Assembly: GCA_014361295.1 (NCBI GenBank)
Contig: JACIVX010000001.1
Coordinates: forward strand, 693,924 to 757,923
Source of the DNA: Methanomassiliicoccales archaeon
GTDB lineage: Archaea; Thermoplasmatota; Thermoplasmata; Methanomassiliicoccales; JACIVX01
Length of the DNA: 64,000 nucleotides
Direction: 5' to 3'
In this document: positions 51,785 through 61,333 of the stretch, one piece after another
Layout: every line of letters starts with the position of its first letter
Numbering within the stretch: the first letter of the stretch is position 1
Made by a program: the position numbers and the translations under genes
Notes under the pieces: model-generated
The model's database searches: none
Told to the model about the DNA's origin: nothing
The model's input: the letters and a program-made list of their open reading frames with translations, nothing else

Positions 51785-52132
51785 AACGACGGCATCAATC
51801 AGCTGGTCGAGACAAACAGCGCCGTCAGCCGCTTGATGACCCACATACTGGTGGCTCTGGCGGAATTCGAGCGCGAGCTCATCAGGGAAAGGGTAATGGA
51901 CGGGCTGAAGAAGGCAAAGAAGGAGGGGAAAAGATTGGGAAGGCCAAAGACATCGGTCGATGTGAAAAAAATCCTCGAACTTCGTTTAAAAGGATTGAGT
52001 TATAGGCAAATCGCGAAGGAATTGAAGGTCTCGCATACGACCGTCTCAAGGATCCTCAATGAAGATTGCGAGTCCTGCCGCATCGATGCGGGCGAGGGCA
52101 AGAACAAGTGTAACAAAAGGAGAGGGGCCTAG
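51785..52132 (+). pseudogene. Serine recombinase remnant (C-terminal part)
   Basis: Only the end of a resolvase/invertase-type serine recombinase remains. It includes the end of the catalytic domain and long E helix (NSAVSRLMTHILVALAEFER, then ELIRERVMDGLKKAKKEGKR), the RLGRPK linker and a helix-turn-helix (LSYRQIAKELKVSHTTVSRI). The frame is closed by a TAG at 51782-51784, and the catalytic Ser domain is missing. No start codon with an SD is evident. It marks past insertion or rearrangement beside the CARF-PIN cassette. Confidence 0.8.
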
Positions 52133-52448
52133 AGTATTAAAATAAAGGGGAGAAAACCGATAGGACGAAAAAGAGTTCTTTTTCTGGCAATCAAGCCAAG
52201 CTTGTTTAGATCGTCCTAAACTCTCGCAAACTTTCCGGTTCAACGGAGCATTAGCGCGGTTCGACAGGTTAATAGTGGTAGACCCATTTCTTATCCTCTA
52301 GAAGGCCTTGTCTGATTAGGAAACGCATAACCGCGGAAATATGCCAACATGGCCAGTTTTTCATTATCAAAACAGATAATCATTTCAAAACATATTTATT
52401 TCGCGATTCGTGGTGATCAAATAGTCTTGCATATTCCAGAGGAGGCGA
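52133..52448. other. Divergent promoter region between remnant and hybrid kinase
   Basis: Holds a 31-codon minus-strand ORF (52269-52364), a two-way TATA-like element (52391-52401) and, just before the kinase ATG, the SD GAGGAGG. Nothing else is recognised. Confidence 0.5.
52269..52364 (-). CDS. Possible 31-residue small protein
   Basis: Begins MKNWPCWHISAVMRFLIRQG and ends in KKWVYHY, an aromatic-rich composition unusual for chance translation. A TATA-like AAATAAATA on the minus strand lies about 30 bp upstream, allowing a near-leaderless transcript. It could also be the tail of a decayed gene. No family recognised. Confidence 0.3.
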   Translation of the reverse strand: MKNWPCWHISAVMRFLIRQGLLEDKKWVYHY

Positions 52449-54989
52449 ATGACGAGGATCCTCTATGTGGATGACGAGCCAGGCATGCTCGAAATAGTCA
52501 AGACTTTTTTGGAGGGGACCGGCGATTGCACCGTCGAAACCGTTTTGTCCGCGGAGGACGCTCTTCGAATAATTCAGGAAAAGGAGTTCGACGTCGTCGT
52601 CTCCGACTACGTGATGCCAGGAATGACCGGCATCGATTTACTTAAAACGCTGAGACAAAAGGGTGACGATACGCCCTTCATCGTTTTCACAGGACGGGGA
52701 AGGGAAGAAGTCGTCATAGAAGCGCTCAACAGTGGTGCAGATTTTTACCTTAAGAAAGGCGGTGATCTAAGGTCACAGCTCGCCGAATTGCGTAATCTAA
52801 TCAATTTTTCAAGGGAAAAGGGGCGGGCGGTGCGCGCTCTCAGAGAGAGCGAGAAAAAGTTCCGCAACCTTGTCGAACTTGCAAAGGACGGCATCGTCGT
52901 CGTTCAGGACGCGAAGATCAAGTACCTCAATGCCCAAATGGCCAATATGGTCGGTTATACCATCGAGGAGGTCTTTGCGACCGACCCGCGGAAATTGATT
53001 CCCCCAGAAGAACTCCCCAAGCTAATCGATTTCTATAGTCGGTTTGGTTCCAGTGAAAAAATCCCTTCGGAGTTCGAAACGGTCATCCTCCATAAGAGCG
53101 GAAAAAAGGTGCCAGTCGTGGTCAGCGCCGCAAGGATTGATTACGAAGAAAGACCGGCGGAATTCTTCATCGTTCGGGACATCACAGACCGCAAGAAATC
53201 TGAAGAGATGCACGCGAGGGTATTTTCACTCTTGGAAGCCGTGTTCGAGTCGACGAACGACGGGTTTCTTGTCGTAGACAGGCAGGGGCGTACGATCAAG
53301 TTCAACCGGAGATTCTTGGAACTCTGGAAAATTCCTGACTCATATGCTTCAATGATCGCCGATGAGCGGCTGGAACTCATCAAAGACCAGCTTAAAGATC
53401 CAGAAGGATTTGCCACGAAAGTGAAGTCCTTGCTGTACAGGAATCCCGCTGCCGAGACCTTCGATATTCTGGAATTCAAAGACGGCAGGGTCTTCGAGCG
53501 CTACTCGCGGCCCTTGATGATAGGCGACGAAATAGCTGGGCGTATATGGAGTTTCAGGGACGTAACCGGACGCAAGAAACTAGAAGAAGAAATTCATCGG
53601 TCAGCGGAGCTGTACCGTGCGATCTTCGAAAACACAGGGACCGCGACGATCCTAGTCGAGGAGGACATGACAATCGTTCTTGCAAATGAGGAATTCGAGA
53701 GACTTTCGGGATTTTCCAAGGAGGAGATCGAGGGCAAGATCAAGTGGACTCAGTTCGCGTCGGAAAAAGACAGACCGAGGATGATGGAGTACCACCGCTT
53801 GCGGGGGATTGATCCAAAAGCGGCACCCCGAAAATTCGAATTCAAGTTCGTCGACAGAAATGGAAAGGCGCACGACATCCTCTCGACGGTTGGCATGGTT
53901 CCCGGCACCAAATTGAGCGTCGCATCTTACAATGATATTTCTGAATTAAGAAAGGCCCAATCGCTGCTGCGAGAAGAAAAGGAAGAGCAGGAGCTGCTTC
54001 TCGACAGCATCGACACGATGGTTTGGTACGCAGCTGATCCCGAGACATACGGGAAAGTCAACAGGGCATTCGCAGATTTCCTCGGGCTCAAAAAAGAGGA
54101 TTTGTGGGGAAAGAAACTATACGAAGTGCGTCCTCCGCGCGAGGCGGAGGAGTGCATTAGGTCGAATAGAGCGGCTTTCGAGAGCGGAAGGCCCGTCGAG
54201 ACGTTTGAACAGTTGACGAACTTTAACGGAAGAAAAAGACTCCTCTGGGTCAAAAAAATACCAAAGCTCGGCCCCGACGGGAGGACGAATTACCTTGTTT
54301 GTAGCGCAAACGATATAACCGATCTCAAACTTGTTGAAAACGCCCTCCGGCTCGCGAACAGGAAGCTCTACATTCTCGGCAGTGTGATCAGGCATGACAT
54401 CCTCAACCAGCTCACATTATTGGGAGGATATGCGGAGATGCTCAAAAACCACATAACCGATGAAAAGGGCGCAGGAATCCTTAATAAGATGCGGCACGCA
54501 AGCGAGCGCATAGAGCGAATTCTGAAATCACAGAGCGAATACGAGAAAATGGGAACGAAAGAGCCAGAATGGATCTATGTAGAGAAGATTCTCAAAAAGG
54601 CAGCCGAAGACATCGGTCTCGAGGGTATATCCCTCGAAGTGGATTTGGAAGGACTCGAAATACTTGCCGACCCCCTAGTCGGGAGGGTATTCTACAACCT
54701 GTTGCACAATTCGATCGTGCACGGGAAGAAGGTCAGCCTGATCCGGGTGTACGCTCGAATGATAGATAAGGGTATGGCGATCGTGTACGAAGACGACGGG
54801 ATCGGCATACCCAAGAACCTCAAATCCGCCATTTTCGAATTGAGCGGGAGAGGAGCCCACGGGCTACATTTTGCTCGCGAGATCTTATCCCTCACAGACA
54901 TGACGATCGAGGAGACGGGGGAGGAGGGAAAAGGCGCTCGGTTCGAGATCTTCGTCCCAGAAGGCAATTACAGATTTTTGAGCAAATGA
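52449..54989 (+). CDS. Hybrid sensor histidine kinase (REC-PAS-PAS-PAS-PAS-HisKA-HATPase)
   Basis: An 846-residue soluble signalling protein with no membrane segment. Residues 1-120 are a receiver (VDDEPG, phospho-acceptor Asp in VVSDYVMPGMTG, Lys in YLKKGG). Four PAS domains follow (about 130-250, 260-375, 385-500, 510-640). A dimerisation helix with H-box VIRHDILNQL then leads to an ATPase domain with the N-box LLHNSIVHG and EDDGIGIP. This layout is common in methanogenic archaea. SD GAGGAGG is 5 nt before the ATG. It appears more G+C-rich than its surroundings, and no output regulator is adjacent. Confidence 0.93.
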   Translation: MTRILYVDDEPGMLEIVKTFLEGTGDCTVETVLSAEDALRIIQEKEFDVVVSDYVMPGMTGIDLLKTLRQKGDDTPFIVFTGRGREEVVIEALNSGADFYLKKGGDLRSQLAELRNLINFSREKGRAVRALRESEKKFRNLVELAKDGIVVVQDAKIKYLNAQMANMVGYTIEEVFATDPRKLIPPEELPKLIDFYSRFGSSEKIPSEFETVILHKSGKKVPVVVSAARIDYEERPAEFFIVRDITDRKKSEEMHARVFSLLEAVFESTNDGFLVVDRQGRTIKFNRRFLELWKIPDSYASMIADERLELIKDQLKDPEGFATKVKSLLYRNPAAETFDILEFKDGRVFERYSRPLMIGDEIAGRIWSFRDVTGRKKLEEEIHRSAELYRAIFENTGTATILVEEDMTIVLANEEFERLSGFSKEEIEGKIKWTQFASEKDRPRMMEYHRLRGIDPKAAPRKFEFKFVDRNGKAHDILSTVGMVPGTKLSVASYNDISELRKAQSLLREEKEEQELLLDSIDTMVWYAADPETYGKVNRAFADFLGLKKEDLWGKKLYEVRPPREAEECIRSNRAAFESGRPVETFEQLTNFNGRKRLLWVKKIPKLGPDGRTNYLVCSANDITDLKLVENALRLANRKLYILGSVIRHDILNQLTLLGGYAEMLKNHITDEKGAGILNKMRHASERIERILKSQSEYEKMGTKEPEWIYVEKILKKAAEDIGLEGISLEVDLEGLEILADPLVGRVFYNLLHNSIVHGKKVSLIRVYARMIDKGMAIVYEDDGIGIPKNLKSAIFELSGRGAHGLHFAREILSLTDMTIEETGEEGKGARFEIFVPEGNYRFLSK

Positions 54990-55732
54990 AGGTTGTCTTG
55001 GATTCCCTTAGATAATGCCAGTCAAAATTGAATATTTCGTATCGATATGATATGTGTAATTTAGCTTGTATCTCTTCGTGATCAGTATTTTCGTCGGTAT
55101 TATTGTAGAGGGTACACAGCCTACCGCCGATACCGAAAGACACCAGCAGGATCGTGAACTTCGGAATCTTCGGTCATAATCACTTTAACGGCACTTGCGT
55201 TCATTTCTGGTTCTATGAGATCAAAATCGTCTGTCACGGAAATGTGGAACGAAAAAGGGCACGCGAATAAGAAATTCGATTAAAAGGAGAGAACGATTTG
55301 GATGAGTTTGTAAGAACGGCATGACGCGAAGTGATGCGTAGGGTAATTACAGAGAGGGAAAACGGCAATCAGTATCATGCTATCACTAAATTCCACCAGC
55401 ACGAGGCATTTCTTCGATTATTTTGGTCACCGAGGCAGGCTTTCGCAATTAGTATGATAAATCCAAATTTCACTCCATCTCAGTCCCCTTATTGAATGGA
55501 ATTTTTTAAAAAGGACAACGAGGAAGAAGACTCAAAATGATCTCATTTCTTTTCGATTTGTCCCCTGGATCTACAATACAAATAAAAAATACGAAACCCT
55601 TGAATTTGAATCAGTAAATGGAAGTAAGAAGAGTCAAGTACGTTCGAAAAGTCAGGGAGAATACGCATGATCTTTACAAGCAAACGCGGGAAAAGAGCCG
55701 AGATCGCATATATCGATTATGGACAAAAATGA
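54990..55732. other. Long spacer with no supported gene
   Basis: 743 bp with several short open frames, none showing a family motif and a good start together. One minus-strand frame (about 55130-55250) reads MNASAVKVIMTEDSEVHDPA in plausible codons but is only about 40 codons. I leave it uncalled. Confidence 0.5.
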
Positions 55733-56752
55733 TCAACCGGACTTTCCGTGAGTCAACTTGTGTTTTAGCAACGCGACTAGATCACTGAGAATCGCGCTCG
55801 CCGTTTCAAACTTGCCCGCCCCCCTTCCAACCACCGTAATCTCTCCCGCAAGGTCGGTTGAAAGTTGGATGATATTCAATGTGCCACCTATACTCAGAGG
55901 ATGTCCAACAGGAACTAACCGCGGAGAAACTTCCAGACGCTTGCTGGAGATTTCTGCAATCAATCTGATGACCTTCCTTTCTTCCGCAGCAAGGGCTATT
56001 GCATCCTCCGTGATCCCGCTGATTCCCCTTCGCTTCACATCCTTGTATGTTTTGTCGAGGCCGAATATTGCATTCGCCAGGATCGCAGCTTTGCAGGCGC
56101 TGTCAACACCTTCGACATCGTATGTCGGATCTCTCTCAGCGATACCGATTTCCTGCGCCTCTTTCAACGCTTGAGCAAACGGCAATCCTTCCTCCCTCAT
56201 GCGGTGCAGAATGAAATTACAGGTCCCGTTGAGAATGCCCCGGATGGAACTGATCCTCTCCCCCATTAAAAGCTCCCTCGAAAGATTGATCACTGGCGTC
56301 GCTCCACCAACTGTCGCCTCAAACCTCAGCTGTACCTGATTCTTTTCGGCAGTTCTGATAAGTTCTGAGAATTTGAGTGCCAGCGGGCCCTTGTTTGAAG
56401 TGACAACATCCTTACCTGATTCCATGGCTGTGAGAATGTTCGAATAGCCGGGTTCCCCGGTTAAAATGTTCGTTGGCGTGACTTCCACTAATACATCATA
56501 ATCGAATTGACGAAGAATGTGATAAGACTCATCTTTCAGCTTGATCGTACCGACATTGCCTGTCATCTTTTTCCTACGTATAAGGACTTCTGGATCCAGG
56601 CCATTGCTTGAAAACTCGAGAGAAGATGAATCGAGAGCGCCGACGATTCTTACGCACTCGCCGAATCTTCTTTCAAACCAAGCAGCTCTCTCCTTAATGA
56701 CTTCTGCCACACCCTGACCCACCGTTCCAAAACCAGCTATGAAAATGTCCAT
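55733..56752 (-). CDS. hom: Homoserine dehydrogenase
   Basis: Reduces aspartate semialdehyde to homoserine for threonine and methionine synthesis. The 339-residue protein has the NAD(P)-binding [16 protein letters not shown] and the catalytic region ([60 protein letters not shown] with the Lys). It lacks a C-terminal ACT domain; a separate ACT protein is encoded 1 bp upstream and may serve as its regulator. Confidence 0.96.
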   Translation of the reverse strand: MDIFIAGFGTVGQGVAEVIKERAAWFERRFGECVRIVGALDSSSLEFSSNGLDPEVLIRRKKMTGNVGTIKLKDESYHILRQFDYDVLVEVTPTNILTGEPGYSNILTAMESGKDVVTSNKGPLALKFSELIRTAEKNQVQLRFEATVGGATPVINLSRELLMGERISSIRGILNGTCNFILHRMREEGLPFAQALKEAQEIGIAERDPTYDVEGVDSACKAAILANAIFGLDKTYKDVKRRGISGITEDAIALAAEERKVIRLIAEISSKRLEVSPRLVPVGHPLSIGGTLNIIQLSTDLAGEITVVGRGAGKFETASAILSDLVALLKHKLTHGKSG

Positions 56753-56753
56753 G

Positions 56754-57251
56754 TTAATCCTCCAGACTCCTAATTACGAGGAATCCGCGTTCCTGCGCTT
56801 TCATATTGAGCAATTCTTCGATCTTCTCCGAAGTCTCGCGTTTCCTCACTTTTCCAATGAGAAACGCTGCCTTTCCATTCGAAAGATGTGAAACTGAATA
56901 GCGGATATTGATCGATTCAAGGTCCTCCATCGACTCGATCTCTTTGACAATGTCATTCAATTCACCTGTACTGATATCACCAACGAGAAGATACTCGATT
57001 GAAATGGTCTCATAGATCGAGCCCAAACGAGCAACGTCTATTTCCCTTTCTTTCCAAGTTTCAAGAATTCTCTCAAGGATTTTCTCTGATTTGATCTCGA
57101 AAGTCACGTTCACAGTGATGTGCCCACCCACGACGACATCCCTGTGATGAACCACCCCCACGATGTTTCCTCCGTTAGCTGAAATCGGTTCAAGTGCAAG
57201 AACAAGCTGACCTGGGACATCCTTGAGACGAAGATCGACATTAACTTTCAA
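56754..57251 (-). CDS. ACT-domain regulatory protein
   Basis: A 165-residue protein with an N-terminal ACT domain ([32 protein letters not shown]) and a second ACT-like half ([20 protein letters not shown]). ACT domains bind amino acids. Being 1 bp upstream of hom, it is probably the allosteric subunit that senses threonine or a related product; that is inference from context. Similar ACT-hom pairs occur in other archaea. Confidence 0.85.
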   Translation of the reverse strand: MKVNVDLRLKDVPGQLVLALEPISANGGNIVGVVHHRDVVVGGHITVNVTFEIKSEKILERILETWKEREIDVARLGSIYETISIEYLLVGDISTGELNDIVKEIESMEDLESINIRYSVSHLSNGKAAFLIGKVRKRETSEKIEELLNMKAQERGFLVIRSLED

Positions 57252-57635
57252 TAGTAAACCTCCAATAGATTGGCATTTCGCGAGGTGTATCGCTGCGTGA
57301 TACTATATAGCATTCTCTCTGGAAAATGTCTCATTTTTTAACCTTTTATTGAATTAATCTCTACATATGAAGAAAATATGTTCTCTGCGTAAAATCCAGT
57401 CTATAGATCCCAATTTTTCGCAATATCCAGTTTGTCTTGCACCATAGCTTTTCAAGAAGATTCTTGGTTAATCATATATACTTAGGAGATGAAACTCGAC
57501 CCGGTTAAGAGTGATATCTTGAGAAATCCAAATCTAAAGAGGCGATCTATATCTACAATAATTTTAATCCCTTCGCCCCCATCGACGAGTAACAACAGTT
57601 AGTTTCTGAGTTATGAGAAAACAAATTATGATAAG
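57252..57635. other. Promoter spacer of the ACT-hom operon
   Basis: No gene seen. A minus-strand TATA box lies near 57302-57311; the rest is A/T-rich up to the tRNA-Ser end. Confidence 0.55.
57302..57311 (-). promoter_or_regulatory. TATA box of the ACT-hom operon
   Basis: The minus strand reads GCTATATAGT. Transcription would begin near 57277, giving a leader of about 25 nt to the start at 57251. Confidence 0.5.
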
Positions 57636-57737
57636 CGCCGAGGGGGAGATTTGAACTCCCGAGGCGCATAGCGCCACGAGCTCCCCGTCAGATTGTCGAC
57701 TCCAGGCTCGCGCCTTACCGGACTGGGCCACCTCGGC
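57636..57737 (-). tRNA. tRNA-Ser (anticodon GGA) with intron
   Basis: A class II tRNA of 102 nt: acceptor GCCGAGG paired to CCTCGGC plus discriminator G, long variable arm GGCGC/GCGCC, and T-loop GTTCAAATC. The anticodon stem CGAGC/GCTCG encloses CTGGAG, a 17-nt insertion, then A. Removing it leaves loop CTGGAGA, typical of tRNA-Ser(GGA), and an 85-nt tRNA. Confidence 0.88.
57683..57699 (-). other. tRNA-Ser(GGA) intron
   Basis: 17 nt at position 37/38. The borders can slide by one because of repeated G. I find GTC/GAC pairing within the insertion but no canonical 4-bp central helix, so the bulge-helix-bulge is relaxed. Confidence 0.65.
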
Positions 57738-57810
57738 ACTTGCCAGCTCCTTACCGCCTTTCAACATTTAAAATTTGCTTCTTGAAGGAATCTGAAAAAA
57801 TATCTGAGAT

Positions 57811-59151
57811 TTATCCCGTCACGATCATAACGCTAATCGGCGCTTCGGTGAAAATGCGATTCAGGATGTCTTTCTTGATGGCCCTTGAATTAATCGCATA
57901 TACGAATAAATCAAATTCTCCCGATCTGACCCTGCTGACAATTTCGATCATGATATTTCCCTCGACAGGTTCTTCATTAACTTCAACGCCATACATTCTT
58001 CCAAGTCTCTTCAAATACAGAAGTTTGTCCTCGATCTCATGTCTCATGTCAAATGGCAAAATGATGTGCAATCCCGAATTAAGGTTAATCGCCACTCTGA
58101 TAGAGAGATCAAGGCATTTTTCCGATTCCATTGAGCCGTCGAATAAAGTGAGAATCTTTCTGTATGGAAACAGACCTTTGCAGAGAAGTATCACTCGAAC
58201 ACCAGAAGAAGAAATTCGATTATCTGGCAACCTTTTCAGTTCCCTAAAGAATAGATCACTTGGCCGAATAGCAAGGCATGCCTCACTTTTCGATATTGCT
58301 GAATCGTGAAGGAACGATTGGATCGCATTGGATTTCTCGAGAATTATTGTCGTGCAGTCGGTGCCAGAATCTTTGAGACCATCGATTGCCTTCTGGGCAA
58401 TCTTCTGATCCGTTGATGCCACGACCAGTTCTGATCCCGTATAATGAGCGAGATAACTCGCTTCGGAGAGCACGCTGGTGAGATCGTATTTATCCTCGAT
58501 TATGGCGACAACTTTCGCAAAAGGCTTTGGTTTTCTTCCCTTCCCAAATAGTTTTTCTTCCATGACTGGAGGCAAAACACCAAGCGTGCAGAGTATAATG
58601 TGATCTCCCTTTTGAAGTGTTAAGTCTTTTTCCGCTGCAATCAGATGATGTCCTCTCAGAACGCCGATGATCGATGTGTTTGCTGGTAGATCCAGATCCA
58701 TCAATTTTCGGCCAACAAGCTCAGATTCCTCGAGAACGATGATTTCCGAAACTCTCTGCGATTGTGGATAGATCAGATTCTCAATTCTCTTGATTGTTTC
58801 TACCAGCGGACAGATAACACTTTCCACACCATATTTCTGGAAGGCTGAAATTCTTGATGGATCCTTTACAACGATGAGGATCTTTCTTGGACAGAACCGC
58901 TCTATGAAATTCGCAATCCTTAGATTTTCATCATCATCCTCAAATGCGATGATCGCTACCTCGGCGTCTTGAATTCCCGCCTGCTGAAGGGTCTCCTCGT
59001 CATCGCATTTTCCATAAATGATCTGCGATTCTAGCAATAAATTCTTCAAATCATTAACAACATCAGAGTCGTTGGAAATGATGATGATGTTTTGCATCGA
59101 ACGCGCTAGAAACTCAGCAACTTTTCCAGATCCCAAGAGGAGAATTTTCAT
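57811..59151 (-). CDS. TrkA-type regulator with UspA-like C-terminus
   Basis: A 446-residue cytosolic regulator. A RCK-N Rossmann domain (KILLLGSGKVAEFLARSM, then VAIIAFEDDDENLRIANF; about 1-125) is followed by a RCK-C domain (IIVLEESELVGRKLMDLDLP, about 135-210). Two UspA-like halves complete it (about 215-310 and 325-446, the latter starting RKILTLFDGSMESEKCLDL). It probably gates the antiporter encoded upstream, whose gene it overlaps by 4 bases. Ligand unknown (NAD(H) or nucleotide expected). Confidence 0.85.
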   Translation of the reverse strand: MKILLLGSGKVAEFLARSMQNIIIISNDSDVVNDLKNLLLESQIIYGKCDDEETLQQAGIQDAEVAIIAFEDDDENLRIANFIERFCPRKILIVVKDPSRISAFQKYGVESVICPLVETIKRIENLIYPQSQRVSEIIVLEESELVGRKLMDLDLPANTSIIGVLRGHHLIAAEKDLTLQKGDHIILCTLGVLPPVMEEKLFGKGRKPKPFAKVVAIIEDKYDLTSVLSEASYLAHYTGSELVVASTDQKIAQKAIDGLKDSGTDCTTIILEKSNAIQSFLHDSAISKSEACLAIRPSDLFFRELKRLPDNRISSSGVRVILLCKGLFPYRKILTLFDGSMESEKCLDLSIRVAINLNSGLHIILPFDMRHEIEDKLLYLKRLGRMYGVEVNEEPVEGNIMIEIVSRVRSGEFDLFVYAINSRAIKKDILNRIFTEAPISVMIVTG

Positions 59152-60380
59152 CGCACTTCACCCCCAATTCCGAATTTCTTGAAAAGATATTTGAAAAGCG
59201 TAGGGGAAAGAACGGCGAGGATAATTGCCACAAGTATAATCATCGAGTAAGTCATACGATCCAGAATCCCTAGTCGCAGTCCAATCTCAGAGGCGGCGAT
59301 CATGAGCGTCAAACCGCCAGTCAAAAGGACTCCGGTGGCAAGATTGCCCTTCATAGCGCTTCTCTTCGAGAGAACAATACATGGAATTATCTTCGCAACG
59401 ATCGCGATGAGAAGAAGAGATGGAAGCAGGGCAAGCGCATTAACGTTGAGAATTGCGTCGAAATCAAAGGTAGCACCAAGATTGATGAAAAAGATCGGGA
59501 TAAGAAACCCGTATCCAATCCCATATAATTTTTTCGTCAGCAATGCACCTTCCTGGAACAGGAGGGAAATCACCGCACCGGCCAGAAATGCACCGAGAAT
59601 TGCCATTGCTTCTGATTTGACGATCCCCGCAATTGCGACGAAAATGAAGATAATTGCAAGTGATGCTCGAATGCCAATCTCATGAGGATCATCAGATTTG
59701 AAGAATTTTTTGAGTATGTCTGGATGATGCCAGATCGCAAGTGAACCGATCTTGTAAATCAATAAGAATGTCAGAAAAATCATGAACAGTATGATTATTG
59801 ATATAGAACCAAACAAGGAATCCGCGAATTGAATGACCTGTATCCTGATCGCATAGATCGTCACAAGAAGCATCGCGCCGATGTCCGAAATCAGCGCTAT
59901 AACGAGAATTCGCTGTCCAAAGGATGTCCTAGAGATCTTCATTTCGCGGATAACCGACAGTACAACAGCAACCGATGTTGTCGAAAGGATAATGGCCATG
60001 TAAAAAGGTTCAACGTTCAAATTCATCATTTTGATGAAGAGGGAGGCTAAGGGAAGAGCTAAGATGAGAGTAAGTTCAAAGATAATTGTACCAATTAGAA
60101 ATCCCTTCAACCCTGCTGATTCGATCTGACCAAAATCTATCTCGAGACCTGAGAGAAACATTAGGAAGATGAGACCGATTGTAGCAAGAAATTGAACCGA
60201 AGGACCAAAGATGAGAGGCCTAGCACCAAAGAAAGTATCACAAATATAGAGCATGACACCGACAATAAGCCCAAAAGAGATTTCTCCGACGACAACAGGA
60301 ATTCCTGTTCGCGTTAATAAAAGAGGTGTGATAAACGCGATGAGAGCGATTATGACTAGTGAGTAATACTCCTCAATCAT
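59148..60380 (-). CDS. CPA2-family cation/proton antiporter
   Basis: A 410-residue protein with about 12 membrane helices: GIPVVVGEISFGLIVGVML, then FLMFLSGLEIDFGQI, the STTSVAVVLSVIREM segment and VALISDIGAMLLV with the transport Asp, ending LTGGLTLMIAASEIGL. This matches KefB/NapA-like K+ or Na+/H+ antiporters. The soluble regulatory domains usually fused to KefB are on the separate, overlapping downstream gene. Confidence 0.9.
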   Translation of the reverse strand: MIEEYYSLVIIALIAFITPLLLTRTGIPVVVGEISFGLIVGVMLYICDTFFGARPLIFGPSVQFLATIGLIFLMFLSGLEIDFGQIESAGLKGFLIGTIIFELTLILALPLASLFIKMMNLNVEPFYMAIILSTTSVAVVLSVIREMKISRTSFGQRILVIALISDIGAMLLVTIYAIRIQVIQFADSLFGSISIIILFMIFLTFLLIYKIGSLAIWHHPDILKKFFKSDDPHEIGIRASLAIIFIFVAIAGIVKSEAMAILGAFLAGAVISLLFQEGALLTKKLYGIGYGFLIPIFFINLGATFDFDAILNVNALALLPSLLLIAIVAKIIPCIVLSKRSAMKGNLATGVLLTGGLTLMIAASEIGLRLGILDRMTYSMIILVAIILAVLSPTLFKYLFKKFGIGGEVR

Positions 60381-60425
60381 GGATTATCTCCTCGCTTAAT
60401 GAAATGTTTCTTAGTCTAAACGAAA

Positions 60426-61232
60426 TTATTCTGAAAGAGACGAATAGAGAATGTTGCTCAATTCAAACGTATTGCGTAAGGTTGGACGCATTTGCCTGGC
60501 GAGACGAATTTCGGCGGGATCAACTTCAACAACAGTGATATCTTCTTCATAATACTTGTTTCTGACGATTATGTCGCCCCGAGGATTCGCTGCCTGGCTT
60601 CCTCCAAAAAATACCTGGTTCAGTTGCGTTCCCACCTGATTGACATAAACAACATATGTCGTATTCTCGATCGCCCTCGCTGGGATGACTCGTTCGAAGT
60701 AAGGTTTTGAGGTAGAAGGGGAAGCTGCGATACAAATAATGACCTCGGCCCCGAGAGTCGCGTAATATTTTGAAATTTCTGGAAAGAAAATATCATAACA
60801 GATGATCGGTCCGATTTTCACGTGATTGAACTCGAATAATCTCGGAGCGCTACCGGGACAAAAGTAAAGTTTCTCCTCAAAGGGCCCAAAATTCGCAAGG
60901 GAGAGTTTATCATACCTTTGCACGGATCCATCTGGGGAGACGAGAATTGCGCTGTTTGTGACTAACGATGTAACTCGGTCGTCCAGCACGGGCATCCCAA
61001 ATAGAATACTACAACCATGCTCTTCCGCGATCCTTTCAATCTTTCTAACGCTTTCTCCTTCCGTTCCCTCAGCAACTTTAAAAAACAAATCCCTGCACAT
61101 ATACCCCGTAAGAAACATCTCTGAGAACACGACGAGATCTGCTTCAACTTTCCCGACGACCTTTTTAATTCTTCGAATGTTTTCTGCTTTGTCTGCTATA
61201 CAGGAAGCGACTTGAGCCAATACGATTTTCAT
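60426..61232 (-). CDS. Carbon-nitrogen hydrolase (nitrilase superfamily)
   Basis: The Glu-Lys-Cys triad is present: Glu in VVFSEMFLTGY, Lys in YDKLSLANFGPFEEK, and Cys in IGPIICYDIFFPE. It resembles amidases and the glutaminase domain of NAD synthetase. The ATG at 61232 (MKIVLAQVASCI) fits the family; the frame is open 12 codons further. It is divergent from nadE, so it may release ammonia for that enzyme; this is inference from context. Confidence 0.85.
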   Translation of the reverse strand: MKIVLAQVASCIADKAENIRRIKKVVGKVEADLVVFSEMFLTGYMCRDLFFKVAEGTEGESVRKIERIAEEHGCSILFGMPVLDDRVTSLVTNSAILVSPDGSVQRYDKLSLANFGPFEEKLYFCPGSAPRLFEFNHVKIGPIICYDIFFPEISKYYATLGAEVIICIAASPSTSKPYFERVIPARAIENTTYVVYVNQVGTQLNQVFFGGSQAANPRGDIIVRNKYYEEDITVVEVDPAEIRLARQMRPTLRNTFELSNILYSSLSE

Positions 61233-61333
61233 TTTTCCGGTTCGGGAATCAAATTGAGCCCATATCATCTTTTTGATTGTTTGCCCTGCTTTTTTGAAAG
61301 CACTTATTTATCGGAATTCACGTTACAAGGTCA

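Noticed and set aside
47155-52448. A CRISPR array to go with the CARF-like gene
   Set aside because: No regularly spaced repeats were seen in the gaps of this stretch or elsewhere in the window.
54892-55143. An 83-codon minus-strand frame
   Set aside because: Overlaps the kinase end antisense; no family features.
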